Below are positions 43,964 to 52,197 of a DNA stretch of 64,000 nt, one piece after another. The notes beneath the pieces were generated by a model. The model was not told where the DNA came from and did no database searches. It saw only the letters and a list, made by a program, of their open reading frames with translations. This stretch comes from Lachnospiraceae bacterium. GTDB lineage: Bacteria; Bacillota; Clostridia; Lachnospirales; Lachnospiraceae. The stretch covers positions 161,884 through 225,883 of the forward strand of contig WSLY01000001.1 of assembly GCA_013316825.1 (NCBI GenBank), read 5' to 3'. Made by a program: the position numbers and the translations under genes. The number at the start of each line of letters is the position of its first letter. Within the stretch, counting starts at the first letter, position 1.

Positions 43964-44676
43964 TATTTCCATCCTTTCAGGCTGCCTGTCTGTATTGCCG
44001 TAAACATTCTTTCCTTAACACCCGGATTTTCCCGATTTAACTGCTGCAATAGCTGCTTGACATATTCTCTTTTGGTATGCCCGTCTGCCGGACAGGGACT
44101 TTTTACGACAGGTAGATTATATTTATTAACAAATCCAACGACATCTGCTTCATGCATATAAAGTAAAGGGCGTATTACGGTCAATTCTGTTCTGTCAAGG
44201 TAGGTAACCGGAGAGAAGGTATGAAACCTGCCTTCATAAATAAGCGACATCAGCATGGTCTCCACCACGTCATCTTTGTGGTGCGCGTATGCAATTTTAT
44301 TGAAGCCAGCAGCCTTTACCGCCTCGTTAAGTGCACCCTTACGCATTTTAGCGCATAGAGAACAGGGATTGCTTTCCTTTCTGTCTTCAAAGATAATCTG
44401 GGCAATGTCAGTCTTCACAATTTCATATTTTACATGTAATTCTGCGCAAAGAGCATCTATTTTAGACAAATCCAGATTTTGAAAGCCCAAATCCACTGTA
44501 ACCGCCATAAGTTCAAACTTTTGGGGATAAAAACGTCTTAAGCCGCTTAGTGCATATAAAAGTGTCAGGCTGTCTTTTCCGCCTGAGATACCGACCGCAA
44601 TTTTGTCGCCGTCATCAATCATATGATAATCCTCCAGCGCCTTACGCACAACGCTGAGTACTTGTTGCAGTTTCAT
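43963..44676 (-). CDS. TtcA-like PP-loop ATPase (tRNA thiolation)
   Basis: A 237-residue adenylating enzyme of the TtcA/TilS superfamily. The PP-loop is GISGGKDSLTLLYAL (residues 29-43). Cys105 and Cys108 (NPCSLCAKMRKG) with Cys195 (VKSPCPADGH) are the iron-sulfur ligands seen in TtcA, and AYAHHKDDVVETMLM is the conserved helper motif. TtcA puts 2-thiocytidine at position 32 of tRNA; the Gram-positive homologue's exact target is not certain. The ribosome site is weak. The stop overlaps the recombinase start, implying coupled translation. Confidence 0.88.
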   Translation of the reverse strand: MKLQQVLSVVRKALEDYHMIDDGDKIAVGISGGKDSLTLLYALSGLRRFYPQKFELMAVTVDLGFQNLDLSKIDALCAELHVKYEIVKTDIAQIIFEDRKESNPCSLCAKMRKGALNEAVKAAGFNKIAYAHHKDDVVETMLMSLIYEGRFHTFSPVTYLDRTELTVIRPLLYMHEADVVGFVNKYNLPVVKSPCPADGHTKREYVKQLLQQLNRENPGVKERMFTAIQTGSLKGWK

Positions 44677-44769
44677 AATATTTTATCTTGCCTTTCCGTT
44701 TTTACATAAATTTATCAGTTATCATATAAGGCTGTTTATCAAGAGTAACTTACGATAAGAATTGATACT

Positions 44770-44798
44770 ATTATACATTTTTTTGACGTCGATTTCAT
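44770..44798 (-). promoter_or_regulatory. Candidate promoter of the TtcA-recombinase operon
   Basis: Minus-strand ATGAAA (44798-44793), 17 bases, TATAAT (44775-44770). It lies in the 249-base divergent gap, about 90 bases before the TtcA-like start. Confidence 0.45.
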
Positions 44799-44838
44799 CT
44801 GTTTTTATAAAAATCATCTGTTTTTCTTAAGATATTCG

Positions 44839-44847
44839 TGTTATACT
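44839..44847 (+). promoter_or_regulatory. Candidate extended -10 promoter of the AI-2E family gene
   Basis: TGT-TATACT (44839-44847) fits an extended -10 element. No good -35 is visible. Together with the minus-strand promoter it accounts for the divergent intergenic gap, in which I see nothing else. Confidence 0.45.
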
Positions 44848-44925
44848 TTTGAATAAGAAAAACCTTTTGGATAAGAAGAGAAGCTTTGCCAAAGGCTGAC
44901 AGAAACAGGATAGGAGCATAGTGAA

Positions 44926-46332
44926 ATGAAACTGAAAATCAATAGTAAATATTTTAAATGGGGGCTGACTGCTTTTGCTGTTATAGCAGGCGGCATCTGT
45001 TTTTATTATTTAATATTTCACATTTCTGAATTTATCCAAAACATCAAGTCGCTATTTAGCGTGATTATGCCGGTAATGTTTGGTTTAATTATCGCCTATT
45101 TACTCACTCCCATTTTAAACTTTATTGAAATGAAAATGCTTAATCCGTTACTGGATCGCATGAAAATAAAACAGTCGGCACGCAGGAAAAAACTAGTGAG
45201 GGGAATTGCCGTTATTCTGACCTCCCTTTTGCTGATTTTTGCGATTTATGCATTGATTGCCATGCTGATTTCACAGATTGTGCCCAGTATACAGGCTATT
45301 GTTTATAATTTTGACGGCTATGTTGATGATCTTTCTAATTGGCTGAATAACCTGATGGAAGATAATCAGGAGCTGAAAAATTTTGTCCTGCCGCAAGTCA
45401 CAAAGTTTTTTTCAAGTCTGGAAACCTGGCTTGCCGATACGGCAACATTGTTGGAAAAATCGGGCGAGGTATTGAAGACGGTTTCACTCAGCATCTTAAG
45501 TTTTCTAAAAGTTGCATGGAACTTTATCATTGGCTTTATCATCTCTATTTATGTTTTGGCGAGTAAGGAGACCTTTTCCGCGCAGGGCAAAAAAATCATA
45601 TATGCCATCTTTGATACGAATGCTGCCAATTCCGTATTAAGCTCGCTGCGTTTTGTGCACAGGACTTTTATCGGCTTCATCAGCGGGAAGGTACTGGATT
45701 CAGTTATTATTGGTCTGCTTTGCTTTATTGGCACTACCTTGCTTGGCACGCCGTATGCCGCCTTAGTCAGTGTAATTGTCGGTGTAACCAACATTATTCC
45801 GTTTTTTGGTCCATACCTTGGTGCCATACCTTGTGCATTCCTGATATTAATTGTAGATTTAAGTCATCCCATGAACTGTGTAACCTTTGTCATCTTTATT
45901 TTGATTCTGCAGCAAATTGACGGTAATCTGATTGGACCTAGAATTTTAGGCGATTCAACCGGTTTATCCGGCTTTTGGGTTATTTTTTCCATTACGCTCT
46001 TCGGCGGTTTGTTCGGCGTTCCCGGAATGATTGTCGGCGTTCCCATTTTTGCCGTATTTTTTGCGGCAGTAAAAGGGCTTGTCAATCGCTCTCTGCAAAA
46101 AAAGAAGCTTCCGCTGCAATCCGGCGTGTATCTGGATATGGAATATATCGATGAAAACGGAGAAGTCCATAAAACAGAAGAGGAGAGCAGCAATACACGA
46201 CAGAGCCGTAAAGAAAAACATAAACGGATACCGGAAGGTTTTCCTTTCAAAAGAAGCTTTAAGAAATCGGCATCAAGCACAACAGACAATATTTCCGATA
46301 CCAATCCGGAAAAAGAAGAAAAGAAAGGCTAG
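44926..46332 (+). CDS. AI-2E family transporter
   Basis: A 468-residue membrane protein of the AI-2E (PerM/TqsA) family. About seven to eight TM helices occupy residues 10-385. Characteristic parts are VIMPVMFGLIIAYLLTPILN, IGFIISIYVLASKETF, and the C-terminal GVTNIIPFFGPYLGAIPCAF with GLFGVPGMIVGVPIFAVFFA. A charged cytoplasmic tail of about 80 residues follows. Members export diverse solutes or act as antiporters, and the family name does not prove autoinducer transport. The ribosome site is GGAG, with its own promoter. Confidence 0.9.
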   Translation: MKLKINSKYFKWGLTAFAVIAGGICFYYLIFHISEFIQNIKSLFSVIMPVMFGLIIAYLLTPILNFIEMKMLNPLLDRMKIKQSARRKKLVRGIAVILTSLLLIFAIYALIAMLISQIVPSIQAIVYNFDGYVDDLSNWLNNLMEDNQELKNFVLPQVTKFFSSLETWLADTATLLEKSGEVLKTVSLSILSFLKVAWNFIIGFIISIYVLASKETFSAQGKKIIYAIFDTNAANSVLSSLRFVHRTFIGFISGKVLDSVIIGLLCFIGTTLLGTPYAALVSVIVGVTNIIPFFGPYLGAIPCAFLILIVDLSHPMNCVTFVIFILILQQIDGNLIGPRILGDSTGLSGFWVIFSITLFGGLFGVPGMIVGVPIFAVFFAAVKGLVNRSLQKKKLPLQSGVYLDMEYIDENGEVHKTEEESSNTRQSRKEKHKRIPEGFPFKRSFKKSASSTTDNISDTNPEKEEKKG

Positions 46333-46416
46333 GCACATATTTAGGTTTGGATTGTGATTGGATTGTTATTTTTTTATCAAATAGAGCAGAAGCGTAATAC
46401 GATAGAAAGGTAAAAA

Positions 46417-46869
46417 ATGCGTTTTTTAATTCAAAGAGTGCGTCCAGCAGAGGTAATTGTAGCGGGAAGCGTTGTGGGACATATTGAACATGGATTTTTG
46501 GTGTTTGTAGGTATCAGCCAGACCGATACTGAACAAATTGCAGATAAAATGGTAAAAAAACTGATTGGTCTGCGTATTTTTGAGGATGCAGAAGGCAAAA
46601 CCAATTTGGATATTAAAACAGTTGCCGGCAGTCTTTTGGTGGTATCACAGTTTACACTGTATGCGGACTGCAAAAAGGGAAACCGTCCTTCCTTCACCCA
46701 TGCAGGAGCGCCTGATAAGGCAAACGCCTTGTATGAATATATTCTGCAGCTATGCAGAAAGGAAATCCCTATAGTGGAAAGCGGTGTCTTCGGTGCGGAT
46801 ATGAAAGTAAGTCTCACCAATGACGGACCGTTTACGGTTATATTGGATTCGGATGAGATTTTAGCGTAA
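46417..46869 (+). CDS. dtd: D-aminoacyl-tRNA deacylase
   Basis: A 150-residue proofreading enzyme that hydrolyses D-aminoacyl and glycyl-Ala-tRNA. Conserved elements are [51 protein letters not shown] (S-Q-F-T-L) and the cross-subunit Gly-x-Pro-type loop region, followed by [19 protein letters not shown] (N-x-G-P-x-T). The start follows GAAAGG. Convergent with the Nudix gene. Confidence 0.95.
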   Translation: MRFLIQRVRPAEVIVAGSVVGHIEHGFLVFVGISQTDTEQIADKMVKKLIGLRIFEDAEGKTNLDIKTVAGSLLVVSQFTLYADCKKGNRPSFTHAGAPDKANALYEYILQLCRKEIPIVESGVFGADMKVSLTNDGPFTVILDSDEILA

Positions 46870-46904
46870 ATGCAGGTCTTCATACATTGTAGGTGTACTT
46901 GTCC

Positions 46905-46952
46905 GTAACTATACGCAACTATTCGTTAAACTCGCATTTTGCGCATAGTTAC
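46905..46952. repeat. Long imperfect hairpin between convergent dtd and Nudix genes
   Basis: GTAACTATACGCAA (46905-46918) pairs with TTGCGCATAGTTAC (46939-46952), 13 of 14 positions, around a 20-base loop. The 176-base gap has no standard terminator with a T-tract for either gene, so this stem may act as the mRNA 3' end for both. A remnant of a small repetitive element is another possibility. Confidence 0.7.
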
Positions 46953-47045
46953 ATCCGTATCATTTTATTCATGATTATATAAATATAATATCCGTACATC
47001 AACATCAGTTAAGTCCATTCAACATCTTTCATAATAGATATGGGC

Positions 47046-47606
47046 TTATATGGGCGTTACCCCAATAGAGAAAAAATAGGCGGCAATTTGTGCCCTTGAA
47101 CTGAAATCCTCGGTTTCTAAAAGCTTTGCGACTTCCTCACGACTGTAAAGAGCCGCTTTGATTTCTTCGTTTGAGGACGTGTGGTCGCCCAGTGTGCCTT
47201 CCACTTCGGCAAATACAATATAGGTTTTCAGGTCGGAAATGGCGACTGCCGCATAGGAGGCAGGTAAAATCCGTTTTATCTTTTTCAATTTCAAACCGGT
47301 TTCCTCATACAATTCACGCGCAATACATTCTTCTAAAGTTTCATTTTCCTCTAGCATACCGGCGCAGAGATTAAATACATTTTGGTTAATCCCCATACGA
47401 AATTCTCTGAGCAGCAACAGCTTGTCTCCACAGGTGGCGACAATGGAAATACCACTTGGGTTCTTTCCAAGGTCAGAAATTTTCTTGAGTTCTCTTCTGC
47501 TGACAATCTCATAGGTCTTCTCTTTTCCTGCTTTGTTAAGATAGGTCAGTTCATAATTTTTCAGATATCTTCCGTCCTTTACCTTCTCTAATTTTAAAAG
47601 CTTCAT
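47046..47606 (-). CDS. Nudix hydrolase, ADP-ribose pyrophosphatase-like
   Basis: A 186-residue Nudix protein. The box is complete: GMLEENETLEECIARELYEE followed by TGL, fitting G-x5-E-x7-R-E-U-x-E-E-x-G-U. The N-terminal strands (KNYELTYLNKAGKEKTYEIV) and VATCGDKLLLLREFRMGINQ resemble ADP-ribose pyrophosphatases, without certainty on substrate. The ATG overlaps the RNase G stop (ATGA), so the two are coupled. Confidence 0.9.
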   Translation of the reverse strand: MKLLKLEKVKDGRYLKNYELTYLNKAGKEKTYEIVSRRELKKISDLGKNPSGISIVATCGDKLLLLREFRMGINQNVFNLCAGMLEENETLEECIARELYEETGLKLKKIKRILPASYAAVAISDLKTYIVFAEVEGTLGDHTSSNEEIKAALYSREEVAKLLETEDFSSRAQIAAYFFSIGVTPI

Positions 47607-48907
47607 TTGCTTTGCACGCCTCCTTCTCCTTTTCTCTGAAACAGTTCTCTGATTGGCTTATTTATCCTTTGTCTGGTAATCTCCACAAGACCAAGCGGCG
47701 TAATATCGACTACTTCTGTTTTGACAGAATCTAATGCTGTTAACGCTCTAAGCTTTGCAAGCAGCTCTTCCTGTTTTTCGGCAGAATCTATGTTAATAAA
47801 ATCCACAATAATGATACCCGACAGGTTTCGCAATTTTAACTGCAGGGCAATCTCTTGTGCCGCTTCCATATTGATGGAAAAGAAAGTATCTTCACTCTGC
47901 CCTTTTTTAAAAAATTTACCTGTATTCACGTCTATTACGGTCATTGCTTCCGTAGGCTCGATGATAAGATAAGCGCCTGATTTCAGCCATACACGACTGT
48001 CTAAGGCGTCTGAAAGCAGTTTCTCGGTCCGATAAAGCTTCTGCAGCGGATACGTATCTTCATACAATCGGACCGGCGGCAGAATCGTGCCGCTCAGTTG
48101 GCTTTGCTCTTCTCTATATTGCTTTATGGACAGATAAACATCCTCGCAGTCGGTGACAATTTCATCTATATCTTCCTCATAATAGTTTTTTAAATCTGTC
48201 AGATAAGGCTGCTGTGTTTTTTGCAGGCAGGAAAAACAGGTTCTATGAAGGGAATCGGCGAGTAGCTGCTGCATCTCCTCATACAACAGCAGCCATTCCT
48301 TCTGTATGGGTGAAAAATCGGTCAGGCTCCGGCTGTTGGTTCTGACGATAATGTCCCACTTGGGAAACGCTTCATCATTATCCTGCGACAATTCTTCTTG
48401 TATCATTTTTTTTGTAAATCGGATATGATGTTTGATGTCGATATAATGGATTTCTTTTAAAAATGCAGCTATCTCCTGCTTTTTGTCTTCGGAAAGCTTG
48501 CCGGAAAAACGCAGTCTTCCGCTACCGTCCGCTATAGCAAGATATTTGCCGGAAGATGTAAGTTCTGTGGAAACTACCGGCGGTTTTGTCTTAACTGCTT
48601 CTCTGGAAACTTGTACAATCAGTTCATCTCCCGCTATCAGTCTGCCGTCATACGCCCGATTCAGCAAATGTACTGCTTTGAGTGGTTTCTCAAGGGATAA
48701 AAAGCACTTGTATCCATTCTGCACTTCTACAAAGGCAGCATTGATATTGCGCATTACATGAGACACTTTTCCAATATATATGTCACCTTTTGATACCGTA
48801 TCCGCTTCATCATATACATGAACGGCGAGCAGTCTGTTTTGAGCAAGCCGTAGTGCTAAAAGCTTTTGATTCTGGTCTCTGTACAGGAGCAATTTTTTGT
48901 CACGCAT
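47603..48907 (-). CDS. rng: Ribonuclease E/G family protein without the zinc-link
   Basis: A 434-residue RNase G-type endonuclease. ATG 48907 (MRDKKLLLYRDQNQK) overlaps the previous stop; ATG 48913 is possible. The S1 RNA-binding part is GDIYIGKVSHVMRNINAAFV and the 5'-sensor/RNase H-like region follows. The catalytic metal Asp lies in AMTVIDVNTGKF, the second in GIIIVDFINID. The protein stops soon after EITRQRINKPIRELFQRK, before the CPxC zinc-link that dimerises E. coli RNase E/G. It would process rRNA and mRNA. The preceding DUF2344/radical-SAM pair is its usual neighbour. Confidence 0.9.
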   Translation of the reverse strand: MRDKKLLLYRDQNQKLLALRLAQNRLLAVHVYDEADTVSKGDIYIGKVSHVMRNINAAFVEVQNGYKCFLSLEKPLKAVHLLNRAYDGRLIAGDELIVQVSREAVKTKPPVVSTELTSSGKYLAIADGSGRLRFSGKLSEDKKQEIAAFLKEIHYIDIKHHIRFTKKMIQEELSQDNDEAFPKWDIIVRTNSRSLTDFSPIQKEWLLLYEEMQQLLADSLHRTCFSCLQKTQQPYLTDLKNYYEEDIDEIVTDCEDVYLSIKQYREEQSQLSGTILPPVRLYEDTYPLQKLYRTEKLLSDALDSRVWLKSGAYLIIEPTEAMTVIDVNTGKFFKKGQSEDTFFSINMEAAQEIALQLKLRNLSGIIIVDFINIDSAEKQEELLAKLRALTALDSVKTEVVDITPLGLVEITRQRINKPIRELFQRKGEGGVQSK

Positions 48908-49610
48908 ACACATTTTCCAGTCCAACGGCGGCAAGGGGCACCAGCTCAGGCGCCTCCTGTGTGCCAATATTGGTATAGGTCTCCTCTCTGGTTATCATAA
49001 GGGCATTTTCTTTCAAGGTATCGTGATAAGCGGCAAGAAATGCCTCTATTACCATCTGCGGCTTAATGTTGCCGGCGCTGCTTGCATTTAAAAGCATATA
49101 AATAGAATCTCCCTGCAGTTCGAAGGCAAAAATGCCGGATTTCAAATTGATTTCTGCCGTGCCGCGCTTGGTTTCTTTTGTAAAGGGTATGGATTCTCTG
49201 GCAAAAAAAGCAGCCATCTGTCCGCGCCAGTCAAATGCGGGCTCCCTTCCTTCTCGGAAGCGTACCGAATAGCCGGCGGCGGCAACGCTTGCCATGGCGT
49301 TTCCCGCTTCTTTGGGCAACACAACTGCTGAGAGAATCTCAATCCCCTCCACGCTTGCCTGATTCAGCCTGTTCACGATGTCTTCACAACTGGTAAAAGA
49401 ATTTACTTCCACATCCATATATTCCCCATTACTCTCCAGACCGACGCCCAAAGGCGCAGCAAAGGACATAATCTGATGGGGAGAAAATCCCGTTGTATAG
49501 GCGACGTCTATGCCGGCTCTCCGCACAGCTTTCTGAAAAAAACGTTGTACATCCAAATGCCCAATATACTTTAAGCTTCCATATTTTCTAAATTTAATCC
49601 TGATTTTCAT
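48900..49610 (-). CDS. DUF2344 (TIGR03936) family protein
   Basis: A 236-residue protein beginning MKIRIKFRKYGSLKYIGHLD and VQRFFQKAVRRAGIDVAYTT, then GFSPHQIMSFAAPLGVGLES, the hallmark of the radical-SAM-linked TIGR03936 family. Biochemical function is unknown. It is encoded 10 bases after its constant partner, the TIGR03960 radical SAM protein, and eight bases overlap with rng. In many Firmicutes the two are fused or adjacent, so they probably act together. Confidence 0.9.
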   Translation of the reverse strand: MKIRIKFRKYGSLKYIGHLDVQRFFQKAVRRAGIDVAYTTGFSPHQIMSFAAPLGVGLESNGEYMDVEVNSFTSCEDIVNRLNQASVEGIEILSAVVLPKEAGNAMASVAAAGYSVRFREGREPAFDWRGQMAAFFARESIPFTKETKRGTAEINLKSGIFAFELQGDSIYMLLNASSAGNIKPQMVIEAFLAAYHDTLKENALMITREETYTNIGTQEAPELVPLAAVGLENVYA

Positions 49611-49620
49611 AGTCCAGACA

Positions 49621-51558
49621 CTACCCTTCATCAAAATGCTCTTCCACGCAAACACCACAGTCAAAGCGGCTGATACCGCAGCCTTGACACGCTTTGCGGC
49701 AATTGTCGCTAATCTCCTCTTTCTGTGCTTTCTGCCACTCCCGCTTTAAGAATTCTTTTGAAACACCGCAGTCAATGAAATCCCATGGGAAAATTTCATC
49801 AAGCCCCCTCTCTCTTGTGGTATAAAAAGCAATATCAAGTCCACACTCAGAAAAAGCAGAAAGCCATTTCTCATTGTCAAAATATTCGCTCCATGCATCA
49901 TAGATGGCGCCCTTTTCATACACCTTTAAGAGCACCTTCGCTATCCGCCTGTCTCCTCGGGCAAGAACACCTTCTAGCACGGACGTATCCGCTTCATGCC
50001 AGTTGTACTTGATGCTTTTCTGGTTCAACTGCTCTTTGATGGCATTCCGCGTCAGGTAAGCTTTCTCGATATATTCTTCTTTGGTACACTGTGTTGCCCA
50101 CTGGAACGGGGTAAAGGGCTTCGGAACAAAAAACGATGTACTTGTCACAATCTGTACCTTGCCATTGATGCGCTTATCCTTAGGAACCGTCTCAAAAAAG
50201 ACGGCTGCAATCTGATTGGACAATTTGGCAATCCCCCTGATATCTTCCTCTGTTTCTGTGGGAAGCCCCAGCATAAAGTAAAGCTTTACCCTTGTCCAGC
50301 CGCCTTCAAAGGCAAGTGCCGCGCCCTGCAAAATATCCTCTTCCGTCAAACCTTTGTTAATGACATTTCTAAGGCGCTGGCTGCCAGCTTCAGGCGCAAA
50401 GGTAAGGCTTGTCTTTTTGATATCCTGCACCTTACGCATCACGTCTAAGGAAAAAGCGTCGATTCTAAGAGAAGGCAGGGAAATATTGACATGGTTTTTA
50501 CTACAGTCCGCAATCAGAAAATCAATGAGTTCCGGCAGCTTCTGATAGTCGCTCGAGCTTAAAGAGCTTAAAGATATTTCTTCCTGTCCCGTGTTCTGCA
50601 GCATGGCAACAGCATATTCTTTCAGCATTTCCAGACTGCGCTCACGAACCGGACGATAAATCTGTCCGGCTTGACAAAACCGGCATCCTCTGATACAGCC
50701 CCGCATGATTTCCAGCACCACCCTGTCCTGTGTAATCCGCATAAAGGGAACCAGCGGTTTTTTGGGATAATAGGTGGCAGAAACCTCCTTTTCTATCTCT
50801 TTTACAACAACAGCGGGAATCTTTTCCTCCGTAGGCGAAAAAGAAGCGATGGTGCCGTCTTCATGATAGGAAACTTCATAAAATGCCGGCACATAGATGC
50901 CTGAAATACAGGCGGCACGCCTCAAGAATTCCTTCTTACCCAGCTTGTCCCGCCTGCACTTACGGTAAAGAGAAATCAATGCTTCATACTGGGTTTCTCC
51001 TTCTCCGATATAAAACAAATCAAAAAAATCGGCAATCGGTTCCGGATTGTAAGCGCAGGGACCTCCGCCTATCACAATGGGAAACGCTTCGCCTCTGTCC
51101 TTTGCAAGAAGCGGAATACCGGATAAATCCAGTATCTGCAAAATATTGGTGTAACACATTTCATACTGCAGTGTGATGCCCAGCCAGTCAAAATTCTTTA
51201 CCGGCTCCTGTGATTCCAGTGTAAAAAGAGGAATTTTTTCCTTTCTCATAACGGCGTCCAAATCCACCCATGGGGAGTACACTCTCTCGCACCATACGCC
51301 GTCAAGCCGGTTAAACATATCATATAAAATCTGGATTCCAAGATGGGACATACCAATCTCGTATACATCCGGAAAACACATGGCAATCCGCATATCCACT
51401 TCCGATTTCTTTTTCATTACGGCATTGACTTCCCCGCCAATATAGCGTGCCGGTTTTTCTATTTTCATTAAAATATCGTCGCTTAACGCCAGCTTCCGCT
51501 GATATGCATCGGGACTGCCCTGCATACCTTCAGGGCAGCTTTTATCCTGTGCTGTCAT
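49621..51558 (-). CDS. TIGR03960-type B12-binding/radical SAM protein
   Basis: A 645-residue protein. ATG 51558 has GAGAGGAG eight bases upstream. An N-terminal cobalamin-binding-like region (AMCFPDVYEIGMSHLGIQIL, VIGGGPCAYNPEPIADFF, IGEGE) precedes the radical SAM core with Cys288, Cys292 and Cys295 (IMRGCIRGCRFCQAG). FAPEAGSQRLRNVINKG continues the core. The C-terminus has extra cysteines (CRKACQGCG, DCGVC) that might bind another metal or cluster. Reaction unknown; partner gene downstream. Confidence 0.92.
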   Translation of the reverse strand: MTAQDKSCPEGMQGSPDAYQRKLALSDDILMKIEKPARYIGGEVNAVMKKKSEVDMRIAMCFPDVYEIGMSHLGIQILYDMFNRLDGVWCERVYSPWVDLDAVMRKEKIPLFTLESQEPVKNFDWLGITLQYEMCYTNILQILDLSGIPLLAKDRGEAFPIVIGGGPCAYNPEPIADFFDLFYIGEGETQYEALISLYRKCRRDKLGKKEFLRRAACISGIYVPAFYEVSYHEDGTIASFSPTEEKIPAVVVKEIEKEVSATYYPKKPLVPFMRITQDRVVLEIMRGCIRGCRFCQAGQIYRPVRERSLEMLKEYAVAMLQNTGQEEISLSSLSSSDYQKLPELIDFLIADCSKNHVNISLPSLRIDAFSLDVMRKVQDIKKTSLTFAPEAGSQRLRNVINKGLTEEDILQGAALAFEGGWTRVKLYFMLGLPTETEEDIRGIAKLSNQIAAVFFETVPKDKRINGKVQIVTSTSFFVPKPFTPFQWATQCTKEEYIEKAYLTRNAIKEQLNQKSIKYNWHEADTSVLEGVLARGDRRIAKVLLKVYEKGAIYDAWSEYFDNEKWLSAFSECGLDIAFYTTRERGLDEIFPWDFIDCGVSKEFLKREWQKAQKEEISDNCRKACQGCGISRFDCGVCVEEHFDEG

Positions 51559-51605
51559 GATAATGCTCCTCTCAGATATTGGTTTTCTTATTCTTTCATG
51601 GTAAG

Positions 51606-51614
51606 ATTATATCA
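51606..51614 (-). promoter_or_regulatory. Candidate extended -10 promoter of the radical SAM-rng operon
   Basis: On the minus strand TGA-TATAAT (51614-51606) lies about 50 bases before the radical SAM start, in the 105-base gap after the small membrane protein gene. No clear -35 is visible, as allowed for extended -10 promoters. Confidence 0.5.
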
Positions 51615-51663
51615 GAATTTCAGCCTTTATGATATACACAATGAAAATTTTCTGCATTATTTC

Positions 51664-52038
51664 TTATTCTGTTTCAGCGGTCTTTTCACTGCTTAAGGTA
51701 TCCGTGATATTATCCATAAAGTCTATTATATTTACGGCATAATTCTTCTGAAGACAATCGCTAAGCTGTTCCATGTCGATAGGAAGCCATTCTGCCTTTA
51801 AGTAGTCCATAATAATGAACAGGGAAAGCAATATTGCAGCAATAATGGTCCGCAGTATCAGCGTGGAAGAATGCGCAGGTGGTGCCGTCCGCTCCTCCCC
51901 TTCCTGTGCCGGCGTCTCGTCATATCCGTTTCCGTATAAAATATGTTCTCTGCCCCGCAGAGTCATTCTGTTTTTATGATTTGCCTCCCTAATATTACGA
52001 ATTAGCTCTAAGCGCTTTTCGGCTGTAATATCACTCAT
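51664..52038 (-). CDS. Small single-TM membrane protein, unknown
   Basis: A 124-residue protein I cannot assign. ATG 52038 follows GAGAGGTA by seven bases. A charged cytoplasmic half (ITAEKRLELIRNIREANHKN, then HILYGNGYDE) precedes one TM helix (LILRTIIAAILLSLFIIMDY) and an external, acidic tail with a predicted helix (QLSDCLQKNYAVNIIDFMDN). No motif was recognised. It lies between the his operon and the radical SAM operon with spacing of 159 and 105 bases, so it is probably monocistronic. Confidence 0.7.
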   Translation of the reverse strand: MSDITAEKRLELIRNIREANHKNRMTLRGREHILYGNGYDETPAQEGEERTAPPAHSSTLILRTIIAAILLSLFIIMDYLKAEWLPIDMEQLSDCLQKNYAVNIIDFMDNITDTLSSEKTAETE

Positions 52039-52197
52039 GGCTGTACCTCTCTTTATGACCCGTCCCTTTCTTTTTTGCCTCAAAAAAAAGAGGAAAAGCA
52101 AGAGGTTTACATAATTTTGTTATGTCAACTTCTTGCCCGTTTTCGGATTTCGTTTTTCTATTATATGATACAAGCCCGACAGATATGCAGGCGCTTC

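Noticed and set aside
44926..46332. Quorum-sensing exporter role for the AI-2E family protein
   Set aside because: The family name is historical; members move several solutes and no luxS or related gene is in the window.
52122..52127. Minus-strand TTGACA upstream of the small membrane protein gene
   Set aside because: No matching -10 element at proper spacing could be found.
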